DNA of 64,000 nt from Acorus gramineus (Eukaryota > Streptophyta > Magnoliopsida > Acorales > Acoraceae). This document shows, one piece after another, positions 1 through 12,447 of the stretch (the first letter of the stretch is position 1; every line of letters begins with the position of its first letter). The stretch lies in contig CM060852.1 of assembly GCA_030737835.1 (NCBI GenBank), forward strand, positions 10,919,343 to 10,983,342, read 5' to 3'. Below the pieces are notes generated by a model. It was not told where the DNA came from. It did no database searches and worked only from the letters and a program-made list of their open reading frames with translations. The position numbers and the translations under genes were made by a program.

Positions 1-3000
1 CTCTAAAGCCATCCCCGTAGGCCGATGATGTATCATGTTCAATCTGGTGTTTGAAGAAGTCACCTAGTTTCCTCTCGAATTGAGATCTTGTGCCCTTCTT
101 CGATGAAGTGGAGGTTGAGGACGATGATGATGTTGACGGTATGTTACTGCCCGACCCAGAAATGATCTCTGAATCAAGCCACATGTGTGCTAGGACCTGG
201 CAAATGCCTTCTTCCACTTCTTGGCTTAGACCACGAAACCCTATATTGGCATGAAACAAATTTCAGTGACACTAATGGACAGTTTGGTAACTCTGGTCCA
301 GAGTAAGAATTTCTCCTTTCACAAGAATAAAGTTTTGATAGATTCCGAGGGAATGATAAATCAAAAAAATTGTACAACCTGGCCATCCAAGAATGACCTT
401 AGGAATGAAATATTACAAACACAATTTAATTGGGTAATCCAATAGAAGGCAAAGGGTTACAAAACTGGCCTTAAGTGTGTTTTGTTATATTATTGTTAAT
501 AATAAAAATATATGATCGATATGAAAAAAAAATAAAAAATAAAGTACCATTAAGCCGAAGCCATGCATGCATCATCTCATGGGCTAGAATCGATCCGGTG
601 AGTAATCTGTAGGTAAAAAGATTCAGCACAAAAACAACTTAATTTAGATAATACCAATATGAAGGCAGGGAAATACTTGCAAGGTATGGAAGTATATGAC
701 AAAAAATGGGTTTTCGCTGATTAAGATAAAAATAAATTTTCAGGTTGTTCTGATAAAGATTGGTTTGTATCAACATCGTTTTACAGAAGAATGAATACCT
801 TGGGAGACCATATAGAATGAGTATAGCGGTCACTTCACAACGGCGGGTGAGCCTATATGGCCCTGTTATCATGTCCATGATTCGATTTCCGGCCCCAATC
901 ATTGGCCGTTTCAGTATCTGAGATGGATGGGAATTTAATATTGTCAAAGACGGTAAACAAGATCTATTGATTCAAAATTAGCATAGTAAAAAAAAATGCC
1001 TTACTGTGCTGACAGTCTGTTCTTCAGACAGGCAGAGACCTCTAGTTTCAGGCAAGTGATGATGCCCCTGCTCCATAAAATAGAGTTAATAAAGGGAGAT
1101 AAAATGTTTTATATGACAGGAAAAAAGGAGGAAAAAACGGAAAATAAAGTTTTTCATAAAACTGCCCCACGTTCTTCTCTCCTTCCATGGCTTCATTTAG
1201 AGCCTGCCTCTCCACCAAAAGTAGCGGAACCTGCTGCTCCACCTTCATGTTTAAACCTTCATAAAATTCTTGAATATCAAAATAGAGAGGCTGACACTCG
1301 CTAGTATCCATGATTGCTGAATCCAGACACTCGAGACACAGCTTCCTGCCGTCGTCCAGGGAAACATATTTTGTGTCTATTGGCTGGTAGTTCAGCAAAA
1401 ATTAGGGGATCAGTGAATTGTAACATATTAGATAGTCTAGAAAACCAAAGAACAGAGAGAGTAGAAAGGAATGATTCAGATACTTCATGTTGAGTAATGA
1501 AGTCAGTTCAAGAAGTTTGACAGAAGGACAAACTTGTAGGACTTGATCCTGCAGCTTACGCTGAATTAACAGCAAGAAGGGATGTCTTGATGGATCCATT
1601 AATTGAATTTTTATCACTCTTACATGCAATGTTTCTCTCAAATATTTTCATTTTAATTGATAACAAGATTTTTTTATATAAAACATACTACAGAACTGCC
1701 ATCTATTATTATAGAATTTCATCATGACATCCAATTCTTTTCATTTCCTTCATTTTTTATGCCGCTATTTGGGTAGAAGAATAAACATGCGGAATAAGTT
1801 GAAATGGGGGTAAGCATAAAAAAAATTGTTTGTTTACAAGGAATACGTGGGTGTAGCTCTGCTAGAATAGCTGGTATTGATATTGATATGCAAATACAAC
1901 TCATTGTGACAGTTTGCATGGTGATGAAAGGCAATTTCCTAATCATTGTGCCTAGCTTTCCCAGCCATTCGATTCTTTAACAGTTCGATCTTTTCTATGT
2001 CCATTTTACAATGGACATATATTTAACTTACTGGTTAACTTTTCTTTGAATTTTTTTTTACAAAAAGTTGAATAAGGATGAGAAACCACAATGCCGCCTA
2101 GGCGACTAGGTGGTCTAGATGGACCTAGGCGACCACCCGCCTAATAGCATGTTAATTAAGCGAGCGCTTGGGCCCGCCTACCCCCCTAAATCACACCTAG
2201 CCCGCCTTAATCACGCCTAGCCCGCCCAAACCCTTGCCTAACCTAAAAAATAAAAGAAAAAAAAAACACAATCGAAGGATTGAAACATCACCTACCCTGC
2301 CGGCTAACCGTGCAGCGAATTCTCCCAGTCCCAAGTGAGTCTCTATTGATTTTTTTGTCTCTCTCTCCTATCTCTCATCAAAGTTTCTGAACTCTTATCT
2401 CGTTCTCCCTCAATCTCTTCCCCATTTTCTCCTTCTTTAATGCCACTAGGGTTAAATTATATTAATTTTGTTGAAATGGACATGCACCAATAAATTACAT
2501 TCATGTGTTCTTTATTTATAAATAACTTTGTTCATTTTAAGTAATATTCTTGGAAAAATTAAAAAATGGATAAACAGATAAATAACTTTAATATAATTAC
2601 CAATTTAAATAATAAAATCTTAATTAAGCGCCGCCTAGGCACGCCTAGGCCGTTAAGTGGTTGGCCACCGCCTAAGCTCGCCTAGCCACCCAGACAACTA
2701 TGGAAACCGCATTTGAGCACCACTCATTTCCTGGCCATTCAGCCACAACTGAGGTTTTGCCCCTCATGGATTTTGAACCATAATGGATAGTCATACTCAG
2801 GACTCGAAAATTTGAATTTAAATGAAATACCTCCATTCGCTCACAACTGCAGCAGCGGGGAGTATTATCAAGCTCATGGGATGGACAATACTTTTGGAAC
2901 CAAAAAGGATGAGCCCTGTATTCAATTAGCCCATTAAAATTTGTTGGAATCTGCAACAGATGCACACAATAGTAAGATAGTAGAATAAGTTACACATAAT

Positions 3001-5697
3001 ATTCCACTATACTCAAATCAAAAAGTGAAAACTTACAAAGAAAAGCATATTACTTTGTTTATGACAACACAAATTCTTACTATATGATTCAGTAACAGAT
3101 TAGAAAACAAAACAGTTGGAATGGGGATGAGAAACCACATTGGAACCAGTGATAAAGGTGAAACAAATTCAGGCTCTTTTAACTAATTGCATGAGTAATT
3201 CTACAAGAGCATGTTCTCTTATGTGTTGACAAACATATATAAGAGAACTAATATTTCTTGTTTGGTGCTAAAAAAATATATACATCCAGTGTTCTTTTCT
3301 CATCCTTAGAAGATGTCTAATGATAAGCAGTAGAAAGTCATCCATTCTACATAAAAAATGGAACTAGAGAAAGTAGACATCTAGTTAAGATAGAGAAATT
3401 CACTTACTAAAGAATAAAAATTACTTACAAATCGCTTGCAGACATCACATTTTGGGTGATATAGATCCTTGTAACAAGCCTTGTGATATGGGTGATTCCC
3501 GGACATGGAATACTGGACATGAAAGGATGATGTAGAATAAGCAAATGTACAAGTGAATGAGCAGTTCTTATGTAAAGAAAGAAAATGTTGTACACAAAAG
3601 TTTATGCAACAATATACCAGCCAGATTTGTGAAAGATTCATTACCTCATAATCAGATATTGGTAGGTTACAAGCATGGCAGCGGAAACATTCTGGATGCC
3701 ATAAAGCCCCCATACAACTAAGGAAGCGCCCATGGCCAATTTCAGTATTGCAACCAGCACAAATCCTGCATGAAATTTCCTTCAGTTGACACTGTTGTCC
3801 ATTCACACTTAGTGTGCAGGGATGAGCAACACATAATTTAAAACAAAAAACTGGATTCAAGATGAATTGCAAGGATATCCAAAACAAATGAATGTTTTAC
3901 TTCCAGTTTGAGGTACATATAATAAACAACACAACGAGATCCTTATTTTCATTTACAGAACAGTTTGACCTTCAAGGGATATATGAAATATACCGAGCAA
4001 TGTTGCATTTCCATAATACATAGAAAAAGCTTATAAATCTATGGGATGCATATGCAGGTACAAATGATTTATATGATACAAATACCTTAATGTACATTAC
4101 TAAAGTAAACATATAGTTTTTATGCATAAATAAGGATGTTTGCACCCAGTTTCTAAGACATATTGATACTCTCCCTAGCTATATACAGATTCAAGAATGC
4201 AGAGAATTATTCAAGTTGCCTTGCTTCTGGAATTTGGCTAGGGTCATGATCTCCATAGACATTTGACAACACAAACAACCCCCCAGGATATCTTCTTTAT
4301 TCATTTATTCATTTCATATCATGAAATCTAAACCATGATTGGGATCAACAAGTCAACCCCAAAATCTTAAGATGATGTTCGTTCATAACAAAACCTCCTT
4401 TCCAGTTATTCCAATGCAGAACTACTACCTCACAGAAATTTTACTTTCAGAAAAAAATTTGTCACCAGGTAAACCTGCTGATTTCTAATATGCTGCACAT
4501 ACTTTTTAAGGGCTGAAAGAAAAAAATTGTTACTAAATCTTTCCACACCAAAGAAGGGTTTGTAAGGTCTGAGAGATTCATACCATGAATGAGCCTCTTG
4601 AAAACCTCCATTGACACTTTGATTGAAAGAAACTTTTAATCCATAAGCAGGAATAATATATTGTTTCTTTTACGTGAGTGGGTGATGCACTTATGTGCCT
4701 CTTCACCCACCTATCAGTCCACTGAAATCTATATCAATTAAAGAAGCTTTTTATATGAAAAATTGCAATTTTAATTGCTAAAGACTGATGCCACAATACA
4801 AGAAATCTTATATAGGGGTATATGGTTTCTGAATTGTGATGATAGCATACTTGATTTACACTGTTAAAGAAAGAAACTGAAGAGACTAAAGCAAATATAT
4901 AATTACAACCCAATATATACTAACCTAGATCCTGAAGTAAAAAAGAAGGGTATAGGCTGGTAACCATGTCCATTTTCCCGTGGAGGAGATTCAACATTCA
5001 AACTTTCTTGGAGAGCTCTGGCAAGTTGTTCATCTTCTTCTAGGTGAGAATCAATTTCTAGAAATGCATTAAAAATGAATTCATAACAAAGTAAAACACA
5101 TGGTTGTCAATAAAATTTACACTACTATAGCAATAGAAAATTTACAACCTAAAGAAGTTGGCAGAAAACTCACCAGGTGCCTTTCTTTTTCTCTCTTCTT
5201 CTTCTGAAAGTGAAAGTGCAATAGCATGATCAATATCTTCATCCTCATTTTCTGTCAGCTTATCCTTTTGTTCAAGTGTATCCTTTTGTTCAAGTTCCCA
5301 ACAAAACAAAATTAGCACAATCAGCAATGCAGAACCAACCATAAAAATCCCACTATTCTGCATTGAAATTTGAAGTTCATCAAAGAAAGATCAAGAAGAA
5401 AAGAAACAAGACTAAAAATAAAGATGATCACAATTTTACCAGCAAAACAAAATCAGACGAAAAATATTTATACAACCAAAGAAAAATGCAGGAGTCTTCT
5501 TCATTAACTTTAAAATATTGAGTTCTCAAAACATATAAACATTTGTACATAAAGGAATATTGTCAAGAAACAACTATTTCAATTACCACAGAATTAGAGG
5601 GTCCACTCCAGATCCCATCATCTCCATACTTCCCATTATATCGCCCCTCTGAAACTTTATGGCTTGAACCTTTAAAAATTTTGTTCAGCCAACCCAT
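1..5697 (-). CDS. DAR1: DA1-related (DAR1-like) LIM/UIM ubiquitin-activated peptidase, C-terminus cut by window edge
   Basis: Eleven coding exons are readable on the minus strand with GT-AG borders and consistent phases: 5697-5587, 5282 (or 5264)-5174, 5057-4925, 3765-3645, 3512-3429, 2950-2831, 1383-1171, 1067-1005, 917-799, 606-548 and 240-1, giving about 457 residues up to the edge. The protein begins [18 protein letters not shown], as in DAR1. Two ubiquitin-interacting motifs follow ([13 protein letters not shown] and [15 protein letters not shown]), then a LIM domain ([18 protein letters not shown]) and a second Cys-rich LIM-like block ([24 protein letters not shown]). The conserved DA1 peptidase region contains HEMMH, the zinc-metallopeptidase signature, encoded on the 59-nt exon 606-548. 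Family knowledge: DA1/DAR1 are ubiquitin-activated peptidases that limit cell proliferation and organ size. About 25 conserved C-terminal residues, normally following YGDGFR, lie outside the window. The [16 protein letters not shown] block favours DAR1 over DA1. Confidence 0.95.
2090..2702. mobile_element. Non-autonomous hAT-like element in a DAR1 intron
   Basis: Both ends of this 0.6-kb stretch carry many copies of the motif GCCTAGGCG/CGCCTAGGC, an arrangement typical of subterminal repeats in plant hAT elements, around an AT-rich core with no ORF. The flanks GAAACCAC (2082-2089) and GAAACCGC (2703-2710) match at 7 of 8 positions and fit an 8-bp target duplication. It lies in the intron between the exons at 2950-2831 and 1383-1171. 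The exact termini are uncertain. Confidence 0.5.
5259..5294 (-). repeat. Two-copy 18-bp tandem repeat at a splice acceptor
   Basis: The minus strand reads CTTGAACAAAAGGATA twice in tandem with an 18-bp period. Each copy offers an AAAAG acceptor in the same frame, so exon 2 of the DAR1-like gene could start at 5282 or 5264. That adds or omits six residues (DTLEQK) ahead of the first UIM. Confidence 0.7.
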
Positions 5698-8460
5698 AAT
5701 GCTAGATTATATATGAACGTTGCTGTACCAACTTTTTCCTGCATATACAAAACAAAAAAAAAAATGAAAAGCCCAACCTGCCAATGAGATCACCAGAATC
5801 CAAACTCTTGATACATTGTATAGTGTGATGCTCATTGTTCAATAAAATAAAAGTATTTCAATTAATAAAATGTGATAAAGTTTATAGTTAAAGTTTCAAA
5901 GACCAAATTCCTGAAAGTTGATGCAGAGTTGCCATGGGGCATATCTCGGAAAATCAAGAAAAAATAAAGAAAAGTTTATGACTAACAGTGAACCTGATGT
6001 TGATGCACACAAAGAACTATGTCACTGTTCCTGGTTAGAGCCAGTAACAGGAAAGCATTGGGACTACCAGATATTGATATAAAAATATGCTTGAATTATA
6101 AAACCTATACATGAATGACAAACAAGAAAAGAAACAAACACACAAGATCTACATATACAAACAACAAATACAGCTAATCATCCATGAACTAAATACAAGG
6201 AGGGTTAAACACAAACTTGAATACAAACAATCAGGAATCATTGCTTCTTCAAAACACCAATGATAGAATCTGATATATGGAAATGGAGCAGTTCGCATTT
6301 CAGTAGAAGATTATCAGGATATACCACATAATTATGAGTAATGACAAAAGAAAATATCAAATGAGAACAGCCATAGCATGAGTGATGGAAAGAAATGCAA
6401 CGCTATTATAACATTCTTAAGGTCAGTTAAATGCGGTTATAACTCAGGTATAAGAGAGCTTAAAATGATGAGAACTGTAAATATTGTACAATGACAGGAG
6501 AAAATAATTCAGTGACAACAATCCTTATAAAAAGATCCAAAAACAGGTCACCTTCAAATGAAACTGTTCTTAAAAAATTTTAAAAAAAATAAGAAACTAC
6601 AAATGACAGAATCTAATTGGATTAATTTGGCCACCCTCCAAGAAATTTCTCCAATTCTCAGCCTATTTTTAGACAGTCTTGATGGCAAAATCTTTGTGGT
6701 GGCATCAGTAGTCCAAGGTAGATGAATCACCCCCTGTTATAGTAACAAAAGCTATACAGGTAAATCGGGATGTCCACTTGGAGAATATATTCAGTCCTTT
6801 CTAGAATTTTTTAAGGTTAATACAACAACTAAACCATTGTGCCAGTGTTTAATGAGCAAGAAAAGAAAAAATGTGATGACAATTTGCAGAAGACTCAAAC
6901 TGGAAGGACTTAACTTAAAATATACAAGGTGCTGTCGAGACCAGACAAACTCAATGGAAATACTTAGCATAACTAGTAGCAAAGAGAATCTATATAAACA
7001 AGTTTAAGAAAAACAAACTGTAACCTAAAAAACTATGTAGAATGGCCCCCCACTAATCAATATACTAGGACTGCTATTGCACACAGACTATTCAATCAAC
7101 AAAACCTAGTCGCACGAGAAAATCCACCTACATGTCAAGCGGATGACCTACTTCATTTTCAAATTTAGGACATCCACACTACATATCCAAATGGGAAAGG
7201 TTACATGCTTATAAGAAAAGATGAACAGCACATGTGTTAATTATTTTTCAACTTATGAATTCAAATCTTCTTCAACTAACCACCTTATATGGAAAGAAAG
7301 GGAAGGCCAGGCACGTTATTGAATGTGAGGACCAAAACGGAAATAAACGGCGCACAACAAGCAATCCTATACATAAGAATATTTCCTGTATATCTAAAAT
7401 TAGGGTGAAGGAAACATAGAAATCCATATCCAATCATATGTTCAAAACCCCGTTTCAGTGATCAACACAATACAAAAACCACAATTAAAAGAATGAAAGA
7501 ACTTAAATACATCAACCAAACTGTGAAACACCCACTGAAGATGGCAATCATCAAATTCTCACCACAAGGCAATGCAGCACAAACCAGGAACAAGAACAGA
7601 TGAGGTAGAAAGACAAAATCATCGGCTCCACACGTCGGTTAACCATTAATACACCATGAACAGGACAAAATAAATACATCCAAACAAAAAAAAAACAGAG
7701 CCCACCTCAATTAATCAGTGCACCATGAACAAATGGAATAAAATTTCTTCCAACCCAGATAAAGAGCAAGAACTCGCGCCAATCATCGATGGAACCGCTG
7801 ACCCATATCTTCTTTTATCTTCCTTTCTGATCAAATTTGTGAAACAATCAAAACCCAGATCAAGAAGGAAAGGAAAAGAATGAATTTTCTTACGTGGGCT
7901 ACCATTCCACCTTTCTCTATCTCCGCCACCAACTCCATCAAAGAAGCAAAACCCATTAAAAAAATAGCCTTATTTCAGATCAGCCAACCAAACCCATAAT
8001 GGAATTATTGAAATCGTCTTGGGTTTTACTTCTTGAACCCTCTCCAACCTTTCCTTGCAAGTGGGTCCTGATTGGCTTTTGCACCACAAAAATAACCCAC
8101 AAAAAAAAAAAAAAAAAGAACCCTCTACAATGATGAAAGGGTGTTTCGAAAAGAAAGCCGCAATGTGTGACTCATGTATGTGAAAAGCTTCTATTCTTTG
8201 GATGTCCTGCAGGAGTAACAAAAACTGGTGAGAACAAAAGATCATCATGAGAGATTTTGTAGACCCGAAAAGGAAACTCTAACAACCAATGAAAACTAAA
8301 AAGTGACATTGAAGGATCAAAGAGAGGAGAATAGTAGTTACAGCTAGTTGAGTTTGTGTGTGTGTTTTTTTAAGGATCCACCAACCTCACAAAATAAGGG
8401 ATTGCAAAGAAAAAGGTGGTGAATTTTTTTTTTTTTTTGGGAGTTCTTGAGAAAAGAAAG
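5698..8460 (-). promoter_or_regulatory. DAR1-like 5' UTR with leader intron, and promoter
   Basis: Upstream of the ATG at 5697 a short UTR exon runs to a TGCAG acceptor at about 5739. A GTAAG donor at 7893 (exon sequence before it reads GCCCAC) would make a leader intron of about 2.15 kb with a first non-coding exon near 7894-8250. No other coding sequence was seen in the intron. The distal part holds poly-A and poly-T runs (8101-8116 and 8426-8438). The UTR structure is inferred from splice signals only. Confidence 0.45.
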
Positions 8461-8480
8461 TCTGACATTTACAACGGAAG

Positions 8481-11130
8481 GAAATATGTGTAGGATCTGC
8501 TCACCACATGGTGAGAATAACCGGTTTGTGTTCCGTGGTTTTCATCTGAGCCGGTCGTAATACAAAGGAGAATAATGTTTCTAGATATTTAATTTTTTAA
8601 ACATATTTTAGGAAACTTAATTTCCATATTTTTTTCTATTTTTTATAGGCCGTTAGATTTTTTTAAACATATATAAAAATATTCCGATATTAGCGTGAAA
8701 TTGTGTAAATCATTATGCATTTTTCATAAGAAATTAAATCATACACATGTTATCCGTCCAAGTACATTGGTATATCAATTTTTTACATTATTATGCATCT
8801 AACACATATTGATTATATTTGAATGTATAATGATATATATAATCCTGTGTTGAGCTCTCGTTGATTTTTTTTAAAACAAATATATATTTATCTATTGAAT
8901 TATATACTATTATACACATTGATTTATATATTTAGATATATTAATATTTTTTTTCTTTAAAAAAAAGTCAACTATCAATTATGTTTTTGGATAGAAAGGT
9001 CAAAGGCTAGAAAAAATACTTGAAATCAATTTGTTCTAATAATTTTTTAAGTCCATCAATTATCTTAGGGCTATTTGAAAAATGAGCTTTCATTTTTGTA
9101 AAAAAAAAAAAATGAAAAGCATATTCAAATAGTTGTGAAAATATAGATTTAATTAAAAAAATTATTTTATTTTTAATTAAAAAATATATTTATTAGAAAT
9201 TAAAGAAAATGATTTTTTTTTTTAATCAAATTTTATTAAATTAAATTTTACACCAATCATATTTTTCAAACTTTGAACCTCCAGGAACAAAATTCTTGGA
9301 TCATGTGAAGGGGGTGGCAAAATATTCTTTTCACGGGGACCAACTTCTTTCTTTGGATTGAAAGGCAATCCACACAAGATCCGAAATTGCAAACCCAATG
9401 AAAGTAAGAAAAAGTGATCGACTTTGTCAGTTATTAATATTAGTCAATAAAGGCATATGAAAAGATGACATGGACAAAACAATGTAACGCAATTTGTTTA
9501 ATTCATTTCCAACGTGTTTTTATTAGATTTTGGATCTATAATTCAATGTTTCACCGTAAAAATTTTATTGATTCATTTTTATTTATCTATCATAAATTCA
9601 TTTCCATTTCTGTTGCTGCGTTAGAGACTGGGGATGCTTCATGGTCAGAATGAGGGAGGTGAATTTCGAAAACGAGCGCATAACGATCACGGAGTAGCAG
9701 GATGACGATGACGGCCTATGATCTGGGTTAGATTCCTCTTTAACCAGGATTCGACCGTCAAGATCTCCGCTTTATATTTTTTTTCTTTCTTTCTGTATGT
9801 CTTCTCACTCCATCAGAATTATACTTTGAAATCAGAAATGAAATTGTGGTAGCTATTTCTACCTTTTTTTTATAAAAAAAATCATAAATTAAATTATCCA
9901 TCAAACATACCATTTGTATGTTCAGACAAAAGTGAGTCATTAATGTTGCTAATGTCATCTAACTTTAGGTGACGATATTTTGAAGTAGGATGACTGGCAA
10001 AGTTGATGAAACAAACAAAGTGGTCAGTGTTGATTGAAAATGAAGGTTGGACAACTGGTTTTCTCTTCATCTCATGTTCATTATCATCAAAACACTTGTT
10101 ATATATTCTGTCATTGTCTCACATTAAAAAAACAAAACAAAAAAAAAACACATGACATCTACTGTCCGTCTGAGATTCAAATTTTAAGTGAAACCGAGAA
10201 ATCCAAATTGGTTTAAAAAGAGAATCAATTCGAATCACAATGAATTTGCCATGTATGCATGCTTGAAAGGATAAAAAAAGAAAAAGAATGAAAGGTAGAG
10301 TTGGATAAGTTTCAAGTCCAAAGTTGATGGTCGGAAAGGATGTGTGAGACACAAATTCAAAAATATCCTTTTCAAAAAGGCTCAGGAGTTTGTATTATTT
10401 GTGGATTTGGCTCATCACATTAATACGGATCTATTCACCACCGTTCCTTGAAAAAAGAAAAGCTATTGAGATAACTGTTGAAGTATGTGAATATGTGATA
10501 TAATACTCTACGGTGTTCCGCAGGTTTCTCTGATATATATATATAAAAAAAAAAAGTCTATACTTTCATATTATATATATTATTTTTATTTAAGAGAATA
10601 GACTATCCTAATTAAATTTAATATATAATTTTTCTGATTGAGTATATATTTGATTAAAAGTGTATGTACTTTATTAAGAAAAATATAAAAGGGTACGCAT
10701 TCAATTTAATCGAATATATAATTTATCTTTTATATATATTTTATTAGACAATTACATGTATTTTAAAAAAAATTCAAAACATGTTGAAATTACATGAATT
10801 AAACAGTTCCTCACATTATCATGAACTTAAGTTTTTTGATCACCAAGGAATCATTCTAAATTCTAATAGCCACCCCAACGGATATACATATGTGACTCAC
10901 ATAAGCTAAAAAAATAGGGTTTTATACAAAATAAATAATTAGGAACTGTTCTATAACAATGGTTTGTTGTTTTTTTATAAAAATATTTACTACCATATTT
11001 AAAATTTATTTGAATAACGACTACTTAAAAAAAGAAATCTCGTGTCTTAGCATGACCTAGTGACCCAAAACTTGAACATGAATATAGGTCATGTAAGATC
11101 TGATCATCTAATGTGTTTGTCTCTCTATCT
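8481..11130. other. AT-rich intergenic spacer
   Basis: No gene was seen. The stretch is AT-rich with homopolymer runs and TA-rich patches. One short fold-back (about 9069-9145, CTATTTGAAAAATGA pairing with a diverged copy ending ATTCAAATAG) looks like a small MITE relic. Small ORFs here have no recognisable content. Confidence 0.5.
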
Positions 11131-12156
11131 AGGGGTGATAAACAAGTTGAGTTTTGACATGTTTAAACTTGACTTGTTTATAATTAATAAGTTCAGCTCG
11201 GGTTCAGAATTGAGTTTAATTTTGTGTTTAAACTCGACTCGTTGTGTTATAAAAATCTCGATTGAAGCTCGGATCGACTCGTTTATAAAATCATAACATA
11301 ACACTAATCAATACAAGGTTATTCTCGTTTAGGCTCATGAGCTTGGTTCATTTAGGCTAAAATTTTGTGTTCAACCCCTAAAAACATAAGACCTCGTTTG
11401 GTTCGTGTCATTATTTTATATGGATCTACTTTACTAGGAATCACTCTACCAATAATCATTTTATTAGGAATATAGATTCCATATTGTTTGGCTAGCTAAT
11501 TAATTTATGCAAAGAATAATTTTTCAGTCTTTGGTTCACACATGAAAAATAATAAAATGATTTGATTTAAATATCTAAAATACCCTTACTAATAGTATCA
11601 TACATATACTTGTAAAATTTATTTCTTTACTCATATCATAATTATAAAAAATAAGTAATATTTTTATAAATATTTAACAAATGCAATTAAATAAAATTGG
11701 TGGGATTCAAATTTCACCCTATTTTTATTAAGATATAATTAATTTATTAAGAGTATAATGGTCATTAAAAAAATCAATTGCATAATCTACCAGGATTTTC
11801 AGAATCCTACCAAATGGGTGGGATTCAAATTCCGTCTTATTTTTCTTCCCACATGGATTTTAAATCATGTATGACCCATATTTTCTTTCATGATAATCAC
11901 CAATCAAATGATAAATTTTAACACTTTTTCAGTAATATCAAGGTGGAATTAGAATCCGCCCTAAAATGACATGAACCAAACGGGGTCTAAACTGAAAAAT
12001 ATTACTAAGTTCATTTATGCTTGTGAGCTCGACCTAACGAGTTTTAAAAATTGTTCAAACTCGACTCATTTGTTTAATTAAATGAGTTTGAACGAGCTCC
12101 AATTGAGTTAAGTTCAAGCAGAGCCCCGAGCCGTTTGGTTGATTTACTACCCACCT
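11131..12156. mobile_element. hAT-like MITE of the ACGAGCC family, split by a nested MITE
   Basis: The ends AGGGGTGATAAAC and a diverged inverse (TTTACTACCCACCT) flank many copies of the subterminal words CTCGACTCG, GAGCTCG and ACGAGCT. The same family recurs at 17908-18412, 28282-28786 and 61346-61753 with termini TAGGG(C/A)TGGTAAA and TTTACCA(C/G)CCCTA. This copy is diverged and interrupted at 11390-11987. The flanks CTCTATCT and CTCAATTT match at 6 of 8 positions. Confidence 0.6.
11390..11987. mobile_element. Tourist-like (PIF/Harbinger) MITE nested in the hAT-like MITE
   Basis: The terminal inverted repeats GACCTCGTTTGGTTCGTGTC and GACATGAACCAAACGGGGTC are flanked on both sides by TAA (11387-11389 and 11988-11990), the 3-bp target duplication of PIF/Harbinger elements. 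It is about 600 bp, AT-rich inside and has no transposase ORF. Its insertion post-dates the surrounding hAT-like element. Confidence 0.8.
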
Positions 12157-12311
12157 CTCAATTTTAACTGCGCGAAGATATTTGCTTTTATTTGCATACC
12201 CCCATTATCAAGATCTAATTAAAACACCCCCATAGATTTATTAAATATAATTTTGACTTTATTTGCGCACCCCAATCTAAGAAAACAAATCCCCTTGTTC
12301 GTTCACTCGTG

Positions 12312-12320
12312 AAACCCTAA
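12312..12320 (+). promoter_or_regulatory. Telo-box AAACCCTAA
   Basis: AAACCCTAA lies about 120 bp upstream of the start codon of the small basic-protein gene, followed by a C/T-rich leader. Telo-boxes are common in promoters of plant translation and ribosome-related genes; a role here is inference. Confidence 0.4.
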
Positions 12321-12429
12321 AAAACCTCCACAACCTCTCCTCGTCAGCGACTCATCCTTGCATCGAGTAACCGCTTCCACCGTCCTAACAAATCCCAGAG
12401 CGAGAGAGGGAAACATTTCAACAACGGGG

Positions 12430-12447
12430 ATGAATAATAATGAATAA
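12430..12447 (+). promoter_or_regulatory. Minimal upstream ORF overlapping the main start
   Basis: ATG at 12430 opens a five-codon reading frame (MNNNE) that ends at TAA 12445-12447, overlapping the ATG at 12440 used for the main ORF in another frame. Ribosomes starting at the first ATG would stop just past the main start, so this could reduce or tune initiation there. Confidence 0.45.

Noticed and set aside
1402-1641. 79-aa ORF between DAR1-like exons
   Set aside because: Intron sequence; the exons on both sides join in phase without it.
3120-3140. GGATGAGAAACCACA repeated at 2077-2091 and 3125-3139
   Set aside because: A single 15-bp match without further similarity; too little to define a repeat or mechanism.
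5283-5363. Hydrophobic N-terminal extension of exon 2 frame ([10 protein letters not shown] and on)
   Set aside because: Read-through of intron 1 of the DAR1-like gene. The true N-terminus [10 protein letters not shown] is on an upstream exon.
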